From: Candidatus Woesearchaeota archaeon | Lineage (GTDB): Archaea > Nanobdellota > Nanobdellia > Woesearchaeales > UBA10216 | DNA: 15,057 bases | Assembly (NCBI GenBank): GCA_023269295.1 | Contig: JAHFTU010000001.1 | Coordinates: forward strand, 32,459 to 47,515 | Direction of reading: 5' to 3' | Shown: piece after piece, positions 1-7,385 of the stretch | How the letters are laid out: each line of letters opens with the position of its first letter | Position numbering within the stretch: position 1 is the first letter of the stretch | Translations under genes and position numbers: made by a program | The notes under the pieces: model-generated | Seen by the model: only the letters and a program-made list of their open reading frames with translations | Told to the model about the DNA's origin: nothing | Database searches by the model: none

Positions 1-1377
1 TTACTCAACTGATTTTGTCAGCCTTACATCCTTCACCAGGACAGCAGGCGTGATTGTCGGGACCTCAACCTCCCAGCCGAACACAGGCTCAGGCTCTTTC
101 CCGACGGCTGCAGTGTTCTGCAATATCCTTATGAGGTTGTCGCTTATCCTGAGCTCCTTAACAGGGCCAGTCACACGCCCATTTTCTATCAGGAACATGC
201 CATCTCTCGGGATTGTTGAAAAGTCCCCGCTCTCGTAATTCTGGAACCTAGTATACCAGACATTTGTCACTATCAACCCACGCTTGACCTGCCTTATCAT
301 TTCCTCCTTATTAAAGTTTCCATTTTCAAAAACAAGATTGAACGGGTTTGGGGTGACAATTCCGGCATTGGCCGTCGTTTTTGTCTTGTGGCGCCGGGCA
401 GTTGACGTGTTGTGCAAATATTTTTTGAGCGTGCCGTCCTCAATAATGACATTCTTCTGCGTGGGCACGCCTTCCTCATCAAATTTTACGCTGTCAAAGC
501 CATTCGGGAGAGTGCCATCATCAACCAATGTCACGTTATCACTGCCGACTTTCTTGCCAAGCTTGCCTGCAAAGCACGAGAGCTTTGACTCAACGTTAAA
601 TATTGAGGCTGCCTTGCCCACACTCTCTATGATGTTTGCGAATGGCAGCGGCGAAAATATCACGTCATAATTTCCAGGCACCCCAGGCATAGGGTTGACT
701 GCCTGCTTGGCAATCGTTGCAGCCCTTTCAGCGCTCGCTTCCGGAGTGAACTTCCTGAGCACCCTTGAGTTGCAGATGTGGTGCCCTGAAGCGTACTTGT
801 CAACAAAAACCCGCATTGAAAAATAAGCTTTAGTTCCCCTGTCCTCAGCCTCAACGCCGTTTGAAGTCAAAAGGTAAGAATTTGAAACCGTTGTCTCAAA
901 AATCCCGGCAGCCCTTGCAGCGCCATTCCTCTTTGCAACGTTGATAGCCCCGTTAAGGAGGTCTACGGCCCTGTCGCCAAGCTCTGCAACCGCCCTGTCA
1001 TAGGTTTCAGGGATTTCCTTATAGCTGAAAGGCCCCTCGGCTATGCCCATGTATTCCTTGTTCGGGACAGCCGCCGCAGCAAACTTCAGAATTTTTGATA
1101 CAGCATCGTCAACAGCGGGCTTTCCCAGGCTTCGTATGCTTGTGCCGACAAGCTTCCTGTCAATTGCAACAAAAACATTCAGCTTTTCCGAATGCCAGCT
1201 CTGAGTGGTGCTTATAGTGCTGTTTGAAAACTTCAGCTGGGTTGCTTCCTCGGTGCCAGCGCTCACGACAACATCATCAGCGCCTTTGCCCTTGAGCTGC
1301 CTGACAAGATAAGCTGCGATTGATGCAGGGTTGTTTTCCTTCGTTTCCATCCCGGCTGAAGCAGCAGTTTTTTTCAT
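1..1377 (-). CDS. tldE: TldE/PmbA-type protein, non-catalytic partner of TldD
   Basis: This is a 458-residue protein of the TldE/PmbA family. In bacteria and archaea TldE pairs with TldD in a cytoplasmic metalloprotease that degrades small unfolded peptides and matures some peptide natural products. No HExxxH motif is visible, as expected for the TldE half; the family pattern is otherwise carried by the central and C-terminal beta-rich region. The frame stays open 21 codons further upstream to 1440, but those codons overlap the end of tldD. I chose the ATG at 1377 because a purine-rich GGGGA sits about 8 bases before it and the gap to the tldD stop is then 11 bases. The gene ends with TAA at the first bases of the window, so it is complete. 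It is co-transcribed with tldD and has no promoter of its own that I can see. Confidence 0.88.
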   Translation of the reverse strand: MKKTAASAGMETKENNPASIAAYLVRQLKGKGADDVVVSAGTEEATQLKFSNSTISTTQSWHSEKLNVFVAIDRKLVGTSIRSLGKPAVDDAVSKILKFAAAAVPNKEYMGIAEGPFSYKEIPETYDRAVAELGDRAVDLLNGAINVAKRNGAARAAGIFETTVSNSYLLTSNGVEAEDRGTKAYFSMRVFVDKYASGHHICNSRVLRKFTPEASAERAATIAKQAVNPMPGVPGNYDVIFSPLPFANIIESVGKAASIFNVESKLSCFAGKLGKKVGSDNVTLVDDGTLPNGFDSVKFDEEGVPTQKNVIIEDGTLKKYLHNTSTARRHKTKTTANAGIVTPNPFNLVFENGNFNKEEMIRQVKRGLIVTNVWYTRFQNYESGDFSTIPRDGMFLIENGRVTGPVKELRISDNLIRILQNTAAVGKEPEPVFGWEVEVPTITPAVLVKDVRLTKSVE

Positions 1378-1388
1378 TTCAATTTCCC

Positions 1389-2852
1389 CTAAAAGCTCAA
1401 TCTCACGTTTCTTATCCGCATGCTCGGGCCGCCAAACCACACAGGGATTGCCTGCATCGGCTCGGCCTTGCCGCAGGTCCCGGCATGGTACTCCATGTTC
1501 TTGGCTGCAGCATCAACAGAGCCCCACAGCTTTGGCGTGGAAATCTCTATTGTCGGCCTCCACACAGGCTCGCCAAGCCTGCCGTTCTTAATCATGTAGG
1601 CCTCAGCGCCAGTGTACTTTGCATTAAGGCGCTTGTCGTCAATATTCCACTCCATGAAGTTCTTGAGAAACACGCCGTTCTTTACTGATTCTATAAGCTC
1701 ATCCTCATTGTACTCGCCAGGCTTGACAATTGAGTTCGCCATCCTGACGATAGGCTCGCGGTCATAGCCGGTTGCCCTTGAAGAGCCGTTGCTCTTTGTG
1801 CCGAGAATAGCAGCTGTCTCGCGATTGTGAAGAAGCTCGGTGATTATGCCTTTCTTGATGAGCCACCGCTCCCTTGCCTTGATGCCCTCATCATCGTAAA
1901 GATAGTAGCCAAAGCTGCCTGCTATTGTCGGGTCATCGACAATGTTCACAGCAGGCGAGCCAATCCTAGTGCCAAGCATATTTGTGGAAATGAAGGATTC
2001 ACCAGCCTGCGCTGCCTCCCTTCCAAGCACCCTGTCTGCCTCGTAAGGATGGCCGACGCTCTCGTGGACCATTATGCCTGTTATCTGCGGGGCGACCACA
2101 AGGTCAATCTTTTCCTTTGGCGCAGCCACAGCCTTCTTTATGTTGTTATGAGTCGCTTTTACCTCTGAAGCAAGCAAATCAGGAAAATTACAATCGGTGA
2201 TTTTCTCAAAGCCGCCGGCAGCGCCGTACTGCCAGTACCGCTGTGCAGTCCTGCCTGCCTCCTCCACAGTCACAAAATACCAGAAATCAGTCCTTGGAAT
2301 CTTTGAGAGAACCCTGCTGCCCTCGCTATTGACAAAATATTTCTCAGTGTAAAAGTCAGACATTGAGAAAAACCTGCCTGGAACATTGACTTTGGTGGCT
2401 TTTATCGCCTTTTCCGCATCAAACAAAACCTTAAGCTTATCTTTAGGGCTCAGGTCTGCCAGCTTGACTCTTTGCTTCACTTCGTAATTGGCAACTTCAG
2501 CCTTTGCATCGCTCATAATTATCTTTTCACCAATCCTCGAAGCAGCTGCGGTGAGCTTTGCAGCTTTTTCAACAACCCCCTTTATGTTCCCCCTTGAGAT
2601 GTTGTTTGTTGAGGCAAAGCCAAGAGTGTTTTTCATAACCACCCTGACACCAATGCCCTGAACCCTGTCAAAGCCCGCAACCTGAGGAACGCCATTCTTC
2701 AATACAAACCCGTTGACTACTGTTGACTCAAGCCTTGCGTCAGCGTAGCTCGCCCCAATCTTCCTTGCAAGGTCAATTGCAAACGTTGCAAGGTCAACAT
2801 CCAGAGTTTCATTAGACTTTGCAGATACAGATTCAGCAGACTTAACAGCCAT
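1389..2852 (-). CDS. tldD: TldD-type zinc metalloprotease
   Basis: This 487-residue protein is the catalytic half of the TldD/TldE protease. The zinc-binding HExxxH motif is present as HESVGH at residues 263-268, followed by PYEAD. A conserved cysteine lies in GTCGK (C460), matching the third zinc ligand known from E. coli TldD. Length and motif positions are close to the E. coli protein (HExxxH near 262, Cys near 454). The frame opens earlier, at 2879, but the TATA-like box at 2886-2895 would start transcription near 2864, downstream of that start. The ATG at 2852 also has a GGGGA about 7 bases upstream, so I chose it. It heads a two-gene operon with tldE, 11 bases downstream. The substrate in this organism is not evident; no peptide precursor gene is seen nearby. 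Confidence 0.92.
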   Translation of the reverse strand: MAVKSAESVSAKSNETLDVDLATFAIDLARKIGASYADARLESTVVNGFVLKNGVPQVAGFDRVQGIGVRVVMKNTLGFASTNNISRGNIKGVVEKAAKLTAAASRIGEKIIMSDAKAEVANYEVKQRVKLADLSPKDKLKVLFDAEKAIKATKVNVPGRFFSMSDFYTEKYFVNSEGSRVLSKIPRTDFWYFVTVEEAGRTAQRYWQYGAAGGFEKITDCNFPDLLASEVKATHNNIKKAVAAPKEKIDLVVAPQITGIMVHESVGHPYEADRVLGREAAQAGESFISTNMLGTRIGSPAVNIVDDPTIAGSFGYYLYDDEGIKARERWLIKKGIITELLHNRETAAILGTKSNGSSRATGYDREPIVRMANSIVKPGEYNEDELIESVKNGVFLKNFMEWNIDDKRLNAKYTGAEAYMIKNGRLGEPVWRPTIEISTPKLWGSVDAAAKNMEYHAGTCGKAEPMQAIPVWFGGPSMRIRNVRLSF

Positions 2853-2885
2853 AAAAAATTCCCCAAAAAGCCCCAGCAACTAGCA

Positions 2886-2895
2886 AATATATAAA
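2886..2895 (-). promoter_or_regulatory. TATA box of the tldD-tldE operon
   Basis: The minus strand reads TTTATATATT, centred about 38 bases before the ATG at 2852. This predicts a short leader of about 12 bases holding the GGGGA ribosome-binding site. The box abuts the end of the upstream PIN-domain gene, so the two units are very tightly packed. Confidence 0.6.
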
Positions 2896-2897
2896 GT

Positions 2898-3296
2898 TTA
2901 TTGGCGGCCAGTGCCTGCTAAAAACTTATCCAGCTTAACAACCCGGAACTTGTCAAATTTTATTGCCTTAAGAAAGTGCCTGTTTTCAGAGACTAAGTAG
3001 TCTGCCTTCTCACTCTCGCAAAAGGATGCTACGACCACGTCGCCTTTTCTTAAACCTTTCCGCATATATTTATCAAATAATGCCTTTGGCAGTTTTTCCT
3101 TGCTGAGCACAACATCACTCCTCAGCAATAAGGCATAAAACTCTTTTTTTAATTGTTCACTTACGTTTCTCAAAACCTCCTTGATTATAAGCTCATTGAT
3201 CCGAATTGAAACGCCCTCAATCTGAAAAACTTCTTCAAGCCGTGCTTTTTTATTCAGAAAATTAATGTATTCATTACTGTCAAGAATAATTATCAA
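2898..3296 (-). CDS. PIN-domain protein, likely VapC-like toxin RNase
   Basis: This 132-residue protein has the outline of a PIN domain, the fold of VapC toxins that cut RNA with a metal-binding acidic centre. Candidate active-site residues are D6 in the N-terminal IIILDSNEYI strand, E40, D86 in RKGDVVVASF, and D99/E104 in ADYLVSENRHF. The spacing and the closing hydrophobic strand fit the family. The start codon overlaps the stop of the upstream antitoxin gene by 4 bases (ATGA), so the pair is translationally coupled. I infer that it is held inactive by that antitoxin; the RNA target cannot be told. It could also be a non-toxin PIN RNase, but the ribbon-helix-helix partner makes a toxin more likely. 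Confidence 0.8.
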   Translation of the reverse strand: MIIILDSNEYINFLNKKARLEEVFQIEGVSIRINELIIKEVLRNVSEQLKKEFYALLLRSDVVLSKEKLPKALFDKYMRKGLRKGDVVVASFCESEKADYLVSENRHFLKAIKFDKFRVVKLDKFLAGTGRQ

Positions 3297-3601
3297 CTCG
3301 CTTCCTCAAACCAGCCTTTGTACTTTTCACGCCACAATTCGTCTCTAGACATACGAATTCTTTTGATAAGCTCTTCTTGTGTCAAGTTAGAGGTGTCCTG
3401 CCCCTCGGATGCTTCCTCACCAAACCATTTATTCAGCAACGCCTTCTTTTCCAAAAGGCTTTTGTCAAGTAAAAGCTCATTCTTTATGCTCTCCCTTATA
3501 AGCTCGGAAAAATTTGAATATATGCCTTCGTCTAGCAAAATCCTCGATTTCTCCACCAGCCGTTTCGGTAGGGTTATGTTTATTCTTTGAAATTCAGACA
3601 T
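3293..3601 (-). CDS. Ribbon-helix-helix antitoxin of the PIN pair
   Basis: This 102-residue protein starts with a ribbon-helix-helix DNA-binding domain: a beta strand around FQRINITLP (residues 4-12), then two helices with a turn near GIYSNFSELIRESI. Such proteins dimerise on DNA and often repress their own operon, while the C-terminal part (about residues 50-102, charged and helical) binds the toxin. The frame opens 6 codons earlier at 3619, but the TATA box at 3623-3632 places the transcription start almost exactly at the ATG at 3601, so a leaderless start there is preferred. It is the first gene of a two-gene operon with the PIN-domain gene. Autoregulation is expected from the family, not shown here. 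Confidence 0.8.
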   Translation of the reverse strand: MSEFQRINITLPKRLVEKSRILLDEGIYSNFSELIRESIKNELLLDKSLLEKKALLNKWFGEEASEGQDTSNLTQEELIKRIRMSRDELWREKYKGWFEEAS

Positions 3602-3622
3602 AATGCGCATACAATACACACT

Positions 3623-3632
3623 AATATTTAAA
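3623..3632 (-). promoter_or_regulatory. TATA box of the toxin-antitoxin operon
   Basis: The minus strand reads TTTAAATATT, centred about 27 bases before the ATG at 3601. The spacing predicts a leaderless transcript and decides the start of the antitoxin gene. Confidence 0.65.
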
Positions 3633-3661
3633 CTTTTCTTTTTCGGAGAAGGAAAACTTAC

Positions 3662-4738
3662 CTATCTTGTAATTTCAAAACTCCTGACATCTTCCAAAAG
3701 CTTTTTGGCCTTCGCGTTTGTAGCAAAATGCTTCCTAACAGGCTCCAAAAGCTCGTCCAGCTTTTCAGCAACAGAATTTTTCAAGTCCATTGGGTGAATT
3801 TTCCCCTCAGCGTACAGCTTTTCAAGCTGGCTGTATCCCTCAATGCTTAGGCTGCCTCCAAACTTATCGGGGCGCTTAATCTCCAAGACATCAAACTTCT
3901 CAAAAATAATGTAGCGGCAGTACTCCATAATGGGATTTTCCTCAACTTTCTTCTCAGGGCAGTACGCCTTGCTTATCTTGCGCTTTATGTCCTCGGCCGT
4001 GTCTGTCATGAAAATTGCAGTATCTGGCTTGGACTTTGACATCTTCAGCTCAATTGCCCTCTCTGCAGCATCTTTGATTTCTGTTTTTGGCTCGCTCAGC
4101 CCCATCAGCATGTGATGGCTCACAACAACAGGCTTTCCGTAGCCAAGCTTAGGGCCAACCTCCCTTGCGAGTATGTTGACCTTGCGCTGGTCCATGCCAA
4201 GCTGGGTAATGTCCGCCTTCAAATGGAAAATGTCCGCGCACTGCATGCATGGATAGAAAATCTGGGCTGCGCTGAGCTGCTCAGATTCTTTCCTGCCCAT
4301 GATTTGGCTGCAGCGAACAATCCTCTGCACTGTGCTGTTCCTCGCAATCTGCACAACCTTCTTCCAGTACTCATCATCAGCCATGACGTCCTTAGCCCAA
4401 AGAAACTCAACATGCTCTGTTTTCATGCCAGAGACCTTCCAAACTTCAACCATATAATCGCCAGCAACGCGAATCTTCTCCAAGTCGCCTCCAAGCTTGT
4501 TGTTCATCCAGCCAAACCAGTCAGCAACCCACATCTTGAACCTGCAGCCGGCCTTAATCATCTTGTTGACATTAATTGCCCTAAGAATACCTTGCGCTAT
4601 GTGCATCTGCCCGCTTGGCTCAAAGCCATCATAGGCTATTGGATGGTCTTTCGTTTCAAGAAGCTTCTTCAGCTCCTCAACAGTCAGAATTTCCTCACCG
4701 ACTTCCTTGATAATAGAAATGCGCTCTTCAGTGTCCAT
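3662..4738 (-). CDS. tyrS: Tyrosyl-tRNA synthetase, archaeal/eukaryotic type
   Basis: This 358-residue enzyme charges tRNA-Tyr with tyrosine using ATP. It is a class I synthetase: the HIGH-like motif is HIAQG at residues 46-50 and the KMSKS loop is intact at 232-236. Tyrosine recognition residues typical of archaeal TyrRS are present: Y36 in IAYDGFEPSG, and the Y-x3-Q-x2-D set at Y162, Q166 and D169 in FYPCMQCADIF. The protein is longer than the roughly 306-residue Methanocaldococcus enzyme and nearer the eukaryotic catalytic core, with the extra length mainly at the N-terminus and in the C-terminal anticodon-binding helices. The start is supported by a TATA box about 27 bases upstream. It is a single gene, divergent from the Cas4-like gene. 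Confidence 0.97.
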   Translation of the reverse strand: MDTEERISIIKEVGEEILTVEELKKLLETKDHPIAYDGFEPSGQMHIAQGILRAINVNKMIKAGCRFKMWVADWFGWMNNKLGGDLEKIRVAGDYMVEVWKVSGMKTEHVEFLWAKDVMADDEYWKKVVQIARNSTVQRIVRCSQIMGRKESEQLSAAQIFYPCMQCADIFHLKADITQLGMDQRKVNILAREVGPKLGYGKPVVVSHHMLMGLSEPKTEIKDAAERAIELKMSKSKPDTAIFMTDTAEDIKRKISKAYCPEKKVEENPIMEYCRYIIFEKFDVLEIKRPDKFGGSLSIEGYSQLEKLYAEGKIHPMDLKNSVAEKLDELLEPVRKHFATNAKAKKLLEDVRSFEITR

Positions 4739-4761
4739 AATAGCAGATGCCCCAGAGTATG

Positions 4762-4769
4762 ATTTAAAT
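4762..4769 (-). promoter_or_regulatory. TATA box of tyrS
   Basis: The minus strand reads ATTTAAAT preceded by an A-rich stretch (CAAAAAG) that fits a BRE. It is centred about 27 bases before the tyrS ATG, so the transcript is probably leaderless. Confidence 0.65.
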
Positions 4770-4833
4770 CTTTTTGTTTTTATGGCAATCCCGAAATGTT
4801 TTCAAAAAATCCGCAAACATCACGTTTTTTGAT

Positions 4834-4856
4834 CAACCTTTTTGGCAAAAAGGTTG
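4834..4856. repeat. Perfect 10-bp inverted repeat with 3-base loop
   Basis: CAACCTTTTT and AAAAAGGTTG flank a GGC loop. It lies in the 182-base gap between the divergent tyrS and Cas4-like genes, about 31 bases before the Cas4-like TATA box and about 65 bases upstream of the tyrS TATA box. Just after it a 7-base unit, CTGGACA, occurs twice in tandem (4861-4874). It could be a regulator site for either gene or a small hairpin; the rest of the gap shows nothing beyond the two promoters. Confidence 0.7.
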
Positions 4857-4887
4857 TGCACTGGACACTGGACAGGCCCGGGCAACC

Positions 4888-4896
4888 TATTTAAAC
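4888..4896 (+). promoter_or_regulatory. TATA box of the Cas4-like gene
   Basis: TATTTAAAC is centred about 29 bases before the ATG at 4921. No ribosome-binding site is visible before that ATG, so the transcript is probably leaderless. Confidence 0.65.
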
Positions 4897-4920
4897 ACAA
4901 ACACCTATTTTTAAGCCGTA

Positions 4921-5787
4921 ATGGAAGCTGAAGCAGAGGTCATGAATAAAGGACAGGTTGAAGTTGCAGAAGAGGCAATAGCTGATTCAGAAAAGCCAGC
5001 CCAAATTATTTCAGTCACAGATCTGTCATCTTACCTATACTGCCCGAGGGTGCTTTACCAGCAAAAGGTGCTCGGCTACGAGGAAAAGCTTAACCAATAT
5101 ATGATATTGGGGGCTGTAAGGCACAACTTTTACGATCTGGCGAATAAACATGAAGAAAGCATAGTTGTGCATCTTCCAACCGGCGCGGCTAAGGAGGAAA
5201 TAACAGCAGCTTACGCCAAAACTTATGAAAACCTTCTCAAGTCAGCTGTCATGGGGCATGCGAAATCCCTTGCTCTTTTTGATATCCAGCCATTCGAGAT
5301 TCTCCCGCAGCTTCAGCAAATAGCAGTAAGCGAGGCAAGCGAAAGAGCTGGGAACGTACATAGGTTTTCAGCAGAGCACAACATTTTTGGCGACGAGCTC
5401 TGGCAACTGCTTGTGCCGAAAATATTTACAGAAGTCAAGCTAAAATCTCCACTACTAAGGCTGAAGGGGACTGTCGACAGGATTGAAGTTTACGAGAACT
5501 CAGTGCTGCCAATAGAGCTGAAAACAGGGAAAATGGCAAGTGACGGCGTCTGGCCGTCGCACCGGGTCCAGGTTGCAGCGTACATGATGCTACTCCAGGA
5601 AAAGTTCAACAAGCCAGTTGGCCAGGCAGTCATCCGCTACCTTGACCACAACAGAAGCAAAACAATAATGCTGAACCCTTACATGGAACTGGAGGTAAGG
5701 GAACTGACAGAGAAAGTGACAAGGCTGCTTCAAAGCAAAATAATTCCGAAGCCATGCGGAAGGGAGAGCTGCCGTTGCAGCACGTAA
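4921..5787 (+). CDS. Cas4/Dna2-like PD-(D/E)XK nuclease with Fe-S cysteines
   Basis: This 288-residue protein belongs to the Cas4/RecB/Dna2 nuclease group, which cuts single-stranded DNA ends. Active-site features are visible in order: H68 in LGAVRHNFYD, D186 in LKGTVDRIEV, E199 and K201 in PIELKTGK, and the Q-x3-Y motif at Q217/Y221 in HRVQVAAYM. An Fe-S cluster is suggested by C41 in LYCPR plus C279, C284 and C286 near the end. The last three are spaced C-x4-C-x-C rather than the usual C-x2-C-x5-C. The first ~30 residues are acidic and seem dispensable. No CRISPR array, cas1 or cas2 is in the window, so it looks like a stand-alone Cas4-family protein, perhaps in DNA repair or replication given rfcS nearby; that is inference. 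A second ATG at 4942 is a possible start. Confidence 0.85.
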   Translation: MEAEAEVMNKGQVEVAEEAIADSEKPAQIISVTDLSSYLYCPRVLYQQKVLGYEEKLNQYMILGAVRHNFYDLANKHEESIVVHLPTGAAKEEITAAYAKTYENLLKSAVMGHAKSLALFDIQPFEILPQLQQIAVSEASERAGNVHRFSAEHNIFGDELWQLLVPKIFTEVKLKSPLLRLKGTVDRIEVYENSVLPIELKTGKMASDGVWPSHRVQVAAYMMLLQEKFNKPVGQAVIRYLDHNRSKTIMLNPYMELEVRELTEKVTRLLQSKIIPKPCGRESCRCST

Positions 5788-5790
5788 GAC

Positions 5791-5812
5791 TTTGCGTTTT
5801 TCGTCACGCAAA
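5791..5812 (+). terminator. Hairpin just after the Cas4-like gene
   Basis: TTTGCGT and ACGCAAA form a 7-bp stem around an 8-base T-rich loop, starting 3 bases after the stop codon. It may shape the 3' end of the transcript. Archaea usually terminate at T runs rather than at hairpins, so a terminator role is uncertain. Confidence 0.4.
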
Positions 5813-5839
5813 TCAGAAGAAAAAGCCGCAGCCATCACG

Positions 5840-5857
5840 ATTGACATTAAAGTCAAT
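5840..5857. promoter_or_regulatory. Inverted repeat upstream of the PRC-barrel promoter
   Basis: ATTGAC and GTCAAT are separated by six A/T bases and lie about 9 bases before the TATA box of the next gene. The position suits a regulator site; no regulator gene is identified. Confidence 0.35.
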
Positions 5858-5865
5858 TCCACAAC

Positions 5866-5876
5866 ATTTAAATATA
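5866..5876 (+). promoter_or_regulatory. TATA box of the PRC-barrel gene
   Basis: ATTTAAATATA is a strong archaeal TATA box. It predicts a transcript start near 5898 and a leader of about 70 bases before the ATG at 5969, longer than at the other genes here. I see no riboswitch-like structure in that leader. Confidence 0.55.
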
Positions 5877-5968
5877 AGCTCTGCCCAGAAAATTATCATT
5901 TCATTAGCATTACAGAATAGTAACTAATAGCTTTTGAAACAATAATTGTGAGTTGCAGGGTGTTTTTA

Positions 5969-6232
5969 ATGGCCGATGATGATAAAAAGTTTTCTAGGCA
6001 TATAATTGGAAAAGTTGTCGTAAGCAAGTCAGGCAAAAGGTTTGGCGAAGTCGCAGACATAGTTTTTGAAACCAAAACCGGCGAGCTAATCCACCTTGTC
6101 CTTGCAAACCCGACCCCCTACATCCAGAAGCTCGAGCTTGAGCGCGATGGTGAGGGAAACATCCTCATCCCCTTCAGCGCAGTCATTGCCATGGGCGACT
6201 TCATGGTCATTTCTGAAGAAGATATAGTATGA
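5969..6232 (+). CDS. Small PRC-barrel domain protein
   Basis: This 87-residue protein is a single PRC-barrel domain, the small beta-barrel also found in RimM and photosynthetic reaction-centre H subunits. Stand-alone versions are widespread in archaea, often near replication, division or RNA-processing genes, but their role is poorly known. The core runs from IIGKVVVSKSGKRFGEVADIVFE (residues 11-33) through the GELIHLVLA strand to the closing ILIPFSAVIAMGDFMVI segment, the usual archaeal pattern. A GTG 21 bases upstream (5948) keeps the frame open, but AGGGTG six bases before the ATG at 5969 makes that ATG the better start. The N-terminus is acidic and lysine-rich (MADDDKK). It lies 59 bases before rfcS, with its own promoter and a T run between. 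Confidence 0.88.
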   Translation: MADDDKKFSRHIIGKVVVSKSGKRFGEVADIVFETKTGELIHLVLANPTPYIQKLELERDGEGNILIPFSAVIAMGDFMVISEEDIV

Positions 6233-6242
6233 TTTAAGCTTG

Positions 6243-6249
6243 TTTTTTT
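6243..6249 (+). terminator. T-run terminator after the PRC-barrel gene
   Basis: Seven T residues lie 11 bases after the stop codon and just before the rfcS TATA box. Oligo-T tracts are the usual archaeal termination signal, so the PRC-barrel gene and rfcS are probably separate units. Confidence 0.5.
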
Positions 6250-6260
6250 CTTAGGAAACC

Positions 6261-6271
6261 TTTATATTAAA
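6261..6271 (+). promoter_or_regulatory. TATA box of rfcS
   Basis: TTTATATTAAA is centred about 26 bases before the ATG at 6292, preceded by a GGAAACC stretch that could serve as BRE. No ribosome-binding site is seen, so the transcript is likely leaderless. Confidence 0.65.
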
Positions 6272-6291
6272 TCCCTCTTCCCGAACTGCCC

Positions 6292-7251
6292 ATGGACAGC
6301 GCGTTGTGGGCGGAAAAATACAGGCCGGCTGACTTCAGCGACATTATCGGCCAGGAAGAAATAGTTAGCAGAATCAGGGCTTTTGTAAAGCACCAAAACC
6401 TGCCCCACCTCATGTTCTCAGGACCACCTGGAGTGGGAAAAACTTCAACAGCGATTGTTATTGCAAAGCAGCTGTATGGAGAGAACTGGCGGCAGAATCT
6501 CATCGAGCTCAACGCGTCGGATGAGAGAGGCATAGACGTAATCAGGACAAAGGTAAAGGACTTTGCCAGGACAAAAGCTCTGGGAAACGTTCCCTTCAAG
6601 ATTTGCATACTCGACGAATCAGACTCACTCACAAGAGAGGCGCAGCAGGCGCTGCGAAGGACAATGGAAAACTACACGTCAACGTGCAGGTTCGTGCTCC
6701 TCGCAAACTACCCATCAAAAATAATTGAGCCAATCCAGAGCCGGTGCGCCATATTCAGGTTCAAGCCGCTTTCTGAAAGCGAGATTGGCAAGATAGTTGA
6801 CAAAATAGCCACAGCCGAGAAATTAAGCATAGATGCAAAGGCAAAGAAGGCACTCTTTGAAGTTTCTGAAGGCGACTGCAGGAAGCTTGAGAATGTCATG
6901 CAAAGCTGCGCTGTGATGTCTGATAAAGTGACCGAAGAGCTGATATATTCCGCAGCCGGGGTTGCAACCCCAAAAGAAATCAAGGAGGTCATTGCCCTTG
7001 CATTCTCAAACAATTTCCAGAAGGCCCGTGATAAATTGCTTGAAACAATGCTGGCGCACGGCCTGTCAGGGCTTGACGTAATAAAGCAGCTGCAGAAAGA
7101 AGTCCTGGAAAGCAGCATTGAGCCGAAAAAGAAGCTTATGCTGGTAGAAAAGTGCGGCGAGATAGAGTTCAGGATGAGCGAGGGAGCTGACGAGTTTGTC
7201 CAGCTTGAGGCGCTGCTGAGCCAGATTGCGCTGGCTGGAATCAAAGATTAG
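6292..7251 (+). CDS. rfcS: Replication factor C small subunit
   Basis: This 319-residue AAA+ ATPase is the small subunit of the archaeal clamp loader, which opens the PCNA ring and places it on primed DNA with the large subunit RfcL. Motifs are complete: the N-terminal WAEKYRP box (residues 6-12), Walker A GPPGVGKT (44-51), Walker B ICILDESD with D108/E109, sensor 1 at N139 in LLANYPSK, and the SRC arginine-finger motif (150-152). The C-terminal collar domain is present to the end, and the length is the usual one for RfcS, with no intein. RfcL is often the next gene in archaea but is not found here; instead a large coiled-coil gene follows after 134 bases. It has its own promoter. Confidence 0.98.
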   Translation: MDSALWAEKYRPADFSDIIGQEEIVSRIRAFVKHQNLPHLMFSGPPGVGKTSTAIVIAKQLYGENWRQNLIELNASDERGIDVIRTKVKDFARTKALGNVPFKICILDESDSLTREAQQALRRTMENYTSTCRFVLLANYPSKIIEPIQSRCAIFRFKPLSESEIGKIVDKIATAEKLSIDAKAKKALFEVSEGDCRKLENVMQSCAVMSDKVTEELIYSAAGVATPKEIKEVIALAFSNNFQKARDKLLETMLAHGLSGLDVIKQLQKEVLESSIEPKKKLMLVEKCGEIEFRMSEGADEFVQLEALLSQIALAGIKD

Positions 7252-7341
7252 GCTTCTCGATTTTCCGATTGACCGCTTTTAGCAAAAGGGGTCATGCCAG
7301 ATTGCCTTAGCAGGGCTAAACTAATTTTCTGATATAGCAAA

Positions 7342-7350
7342 GATTAAATA
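7342..7350 (+). promoter_or_regulatory. Probable TATA box of the coiled-coil gene
   Basis: GATTAAATA lies about 39 bases before the ATG at 7386, predicting a leader of about 12 bases. It is weaker than the other boxes. The rest of the 134-base gap after rfcS holds only a 5-bp hairpin (7307-7319). Confidence 0.4.
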
Positions 7351-7385
7351 CCCTTATTTCCAAAAGACAGCTGTCAGGGCGTAAA

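Noticed and set aside
1378..1440. The upstream 21-codon extension of tldE
   Set aside because: It overlaps the end of tldD, and a ribosome-binding site sits before the internal ATG at 1377.
4112..4762. A 216-codon open frame on the plus strand opposite tyrS
   Set aside because: It lies entirely antisense to a complete tyrosyl-tRNA synthetase with all motifs and its own promoter; the translated sequence shows no domain.
4921..5787. CRISPR-Cas locus suggested by the Cas4-like gene
   Set aside because: No repeat-spacer array and no cas1, cas2 or effector gene is present in the window.
5788..5968. A possible tRNA, small RNA or riboswitch in the gap before the PRC-barrel gene
   Set aside because: Only two short hairpins and a TATA box are seen; there is no cloverleaf, box C/D motif set or recognisable aptamer.
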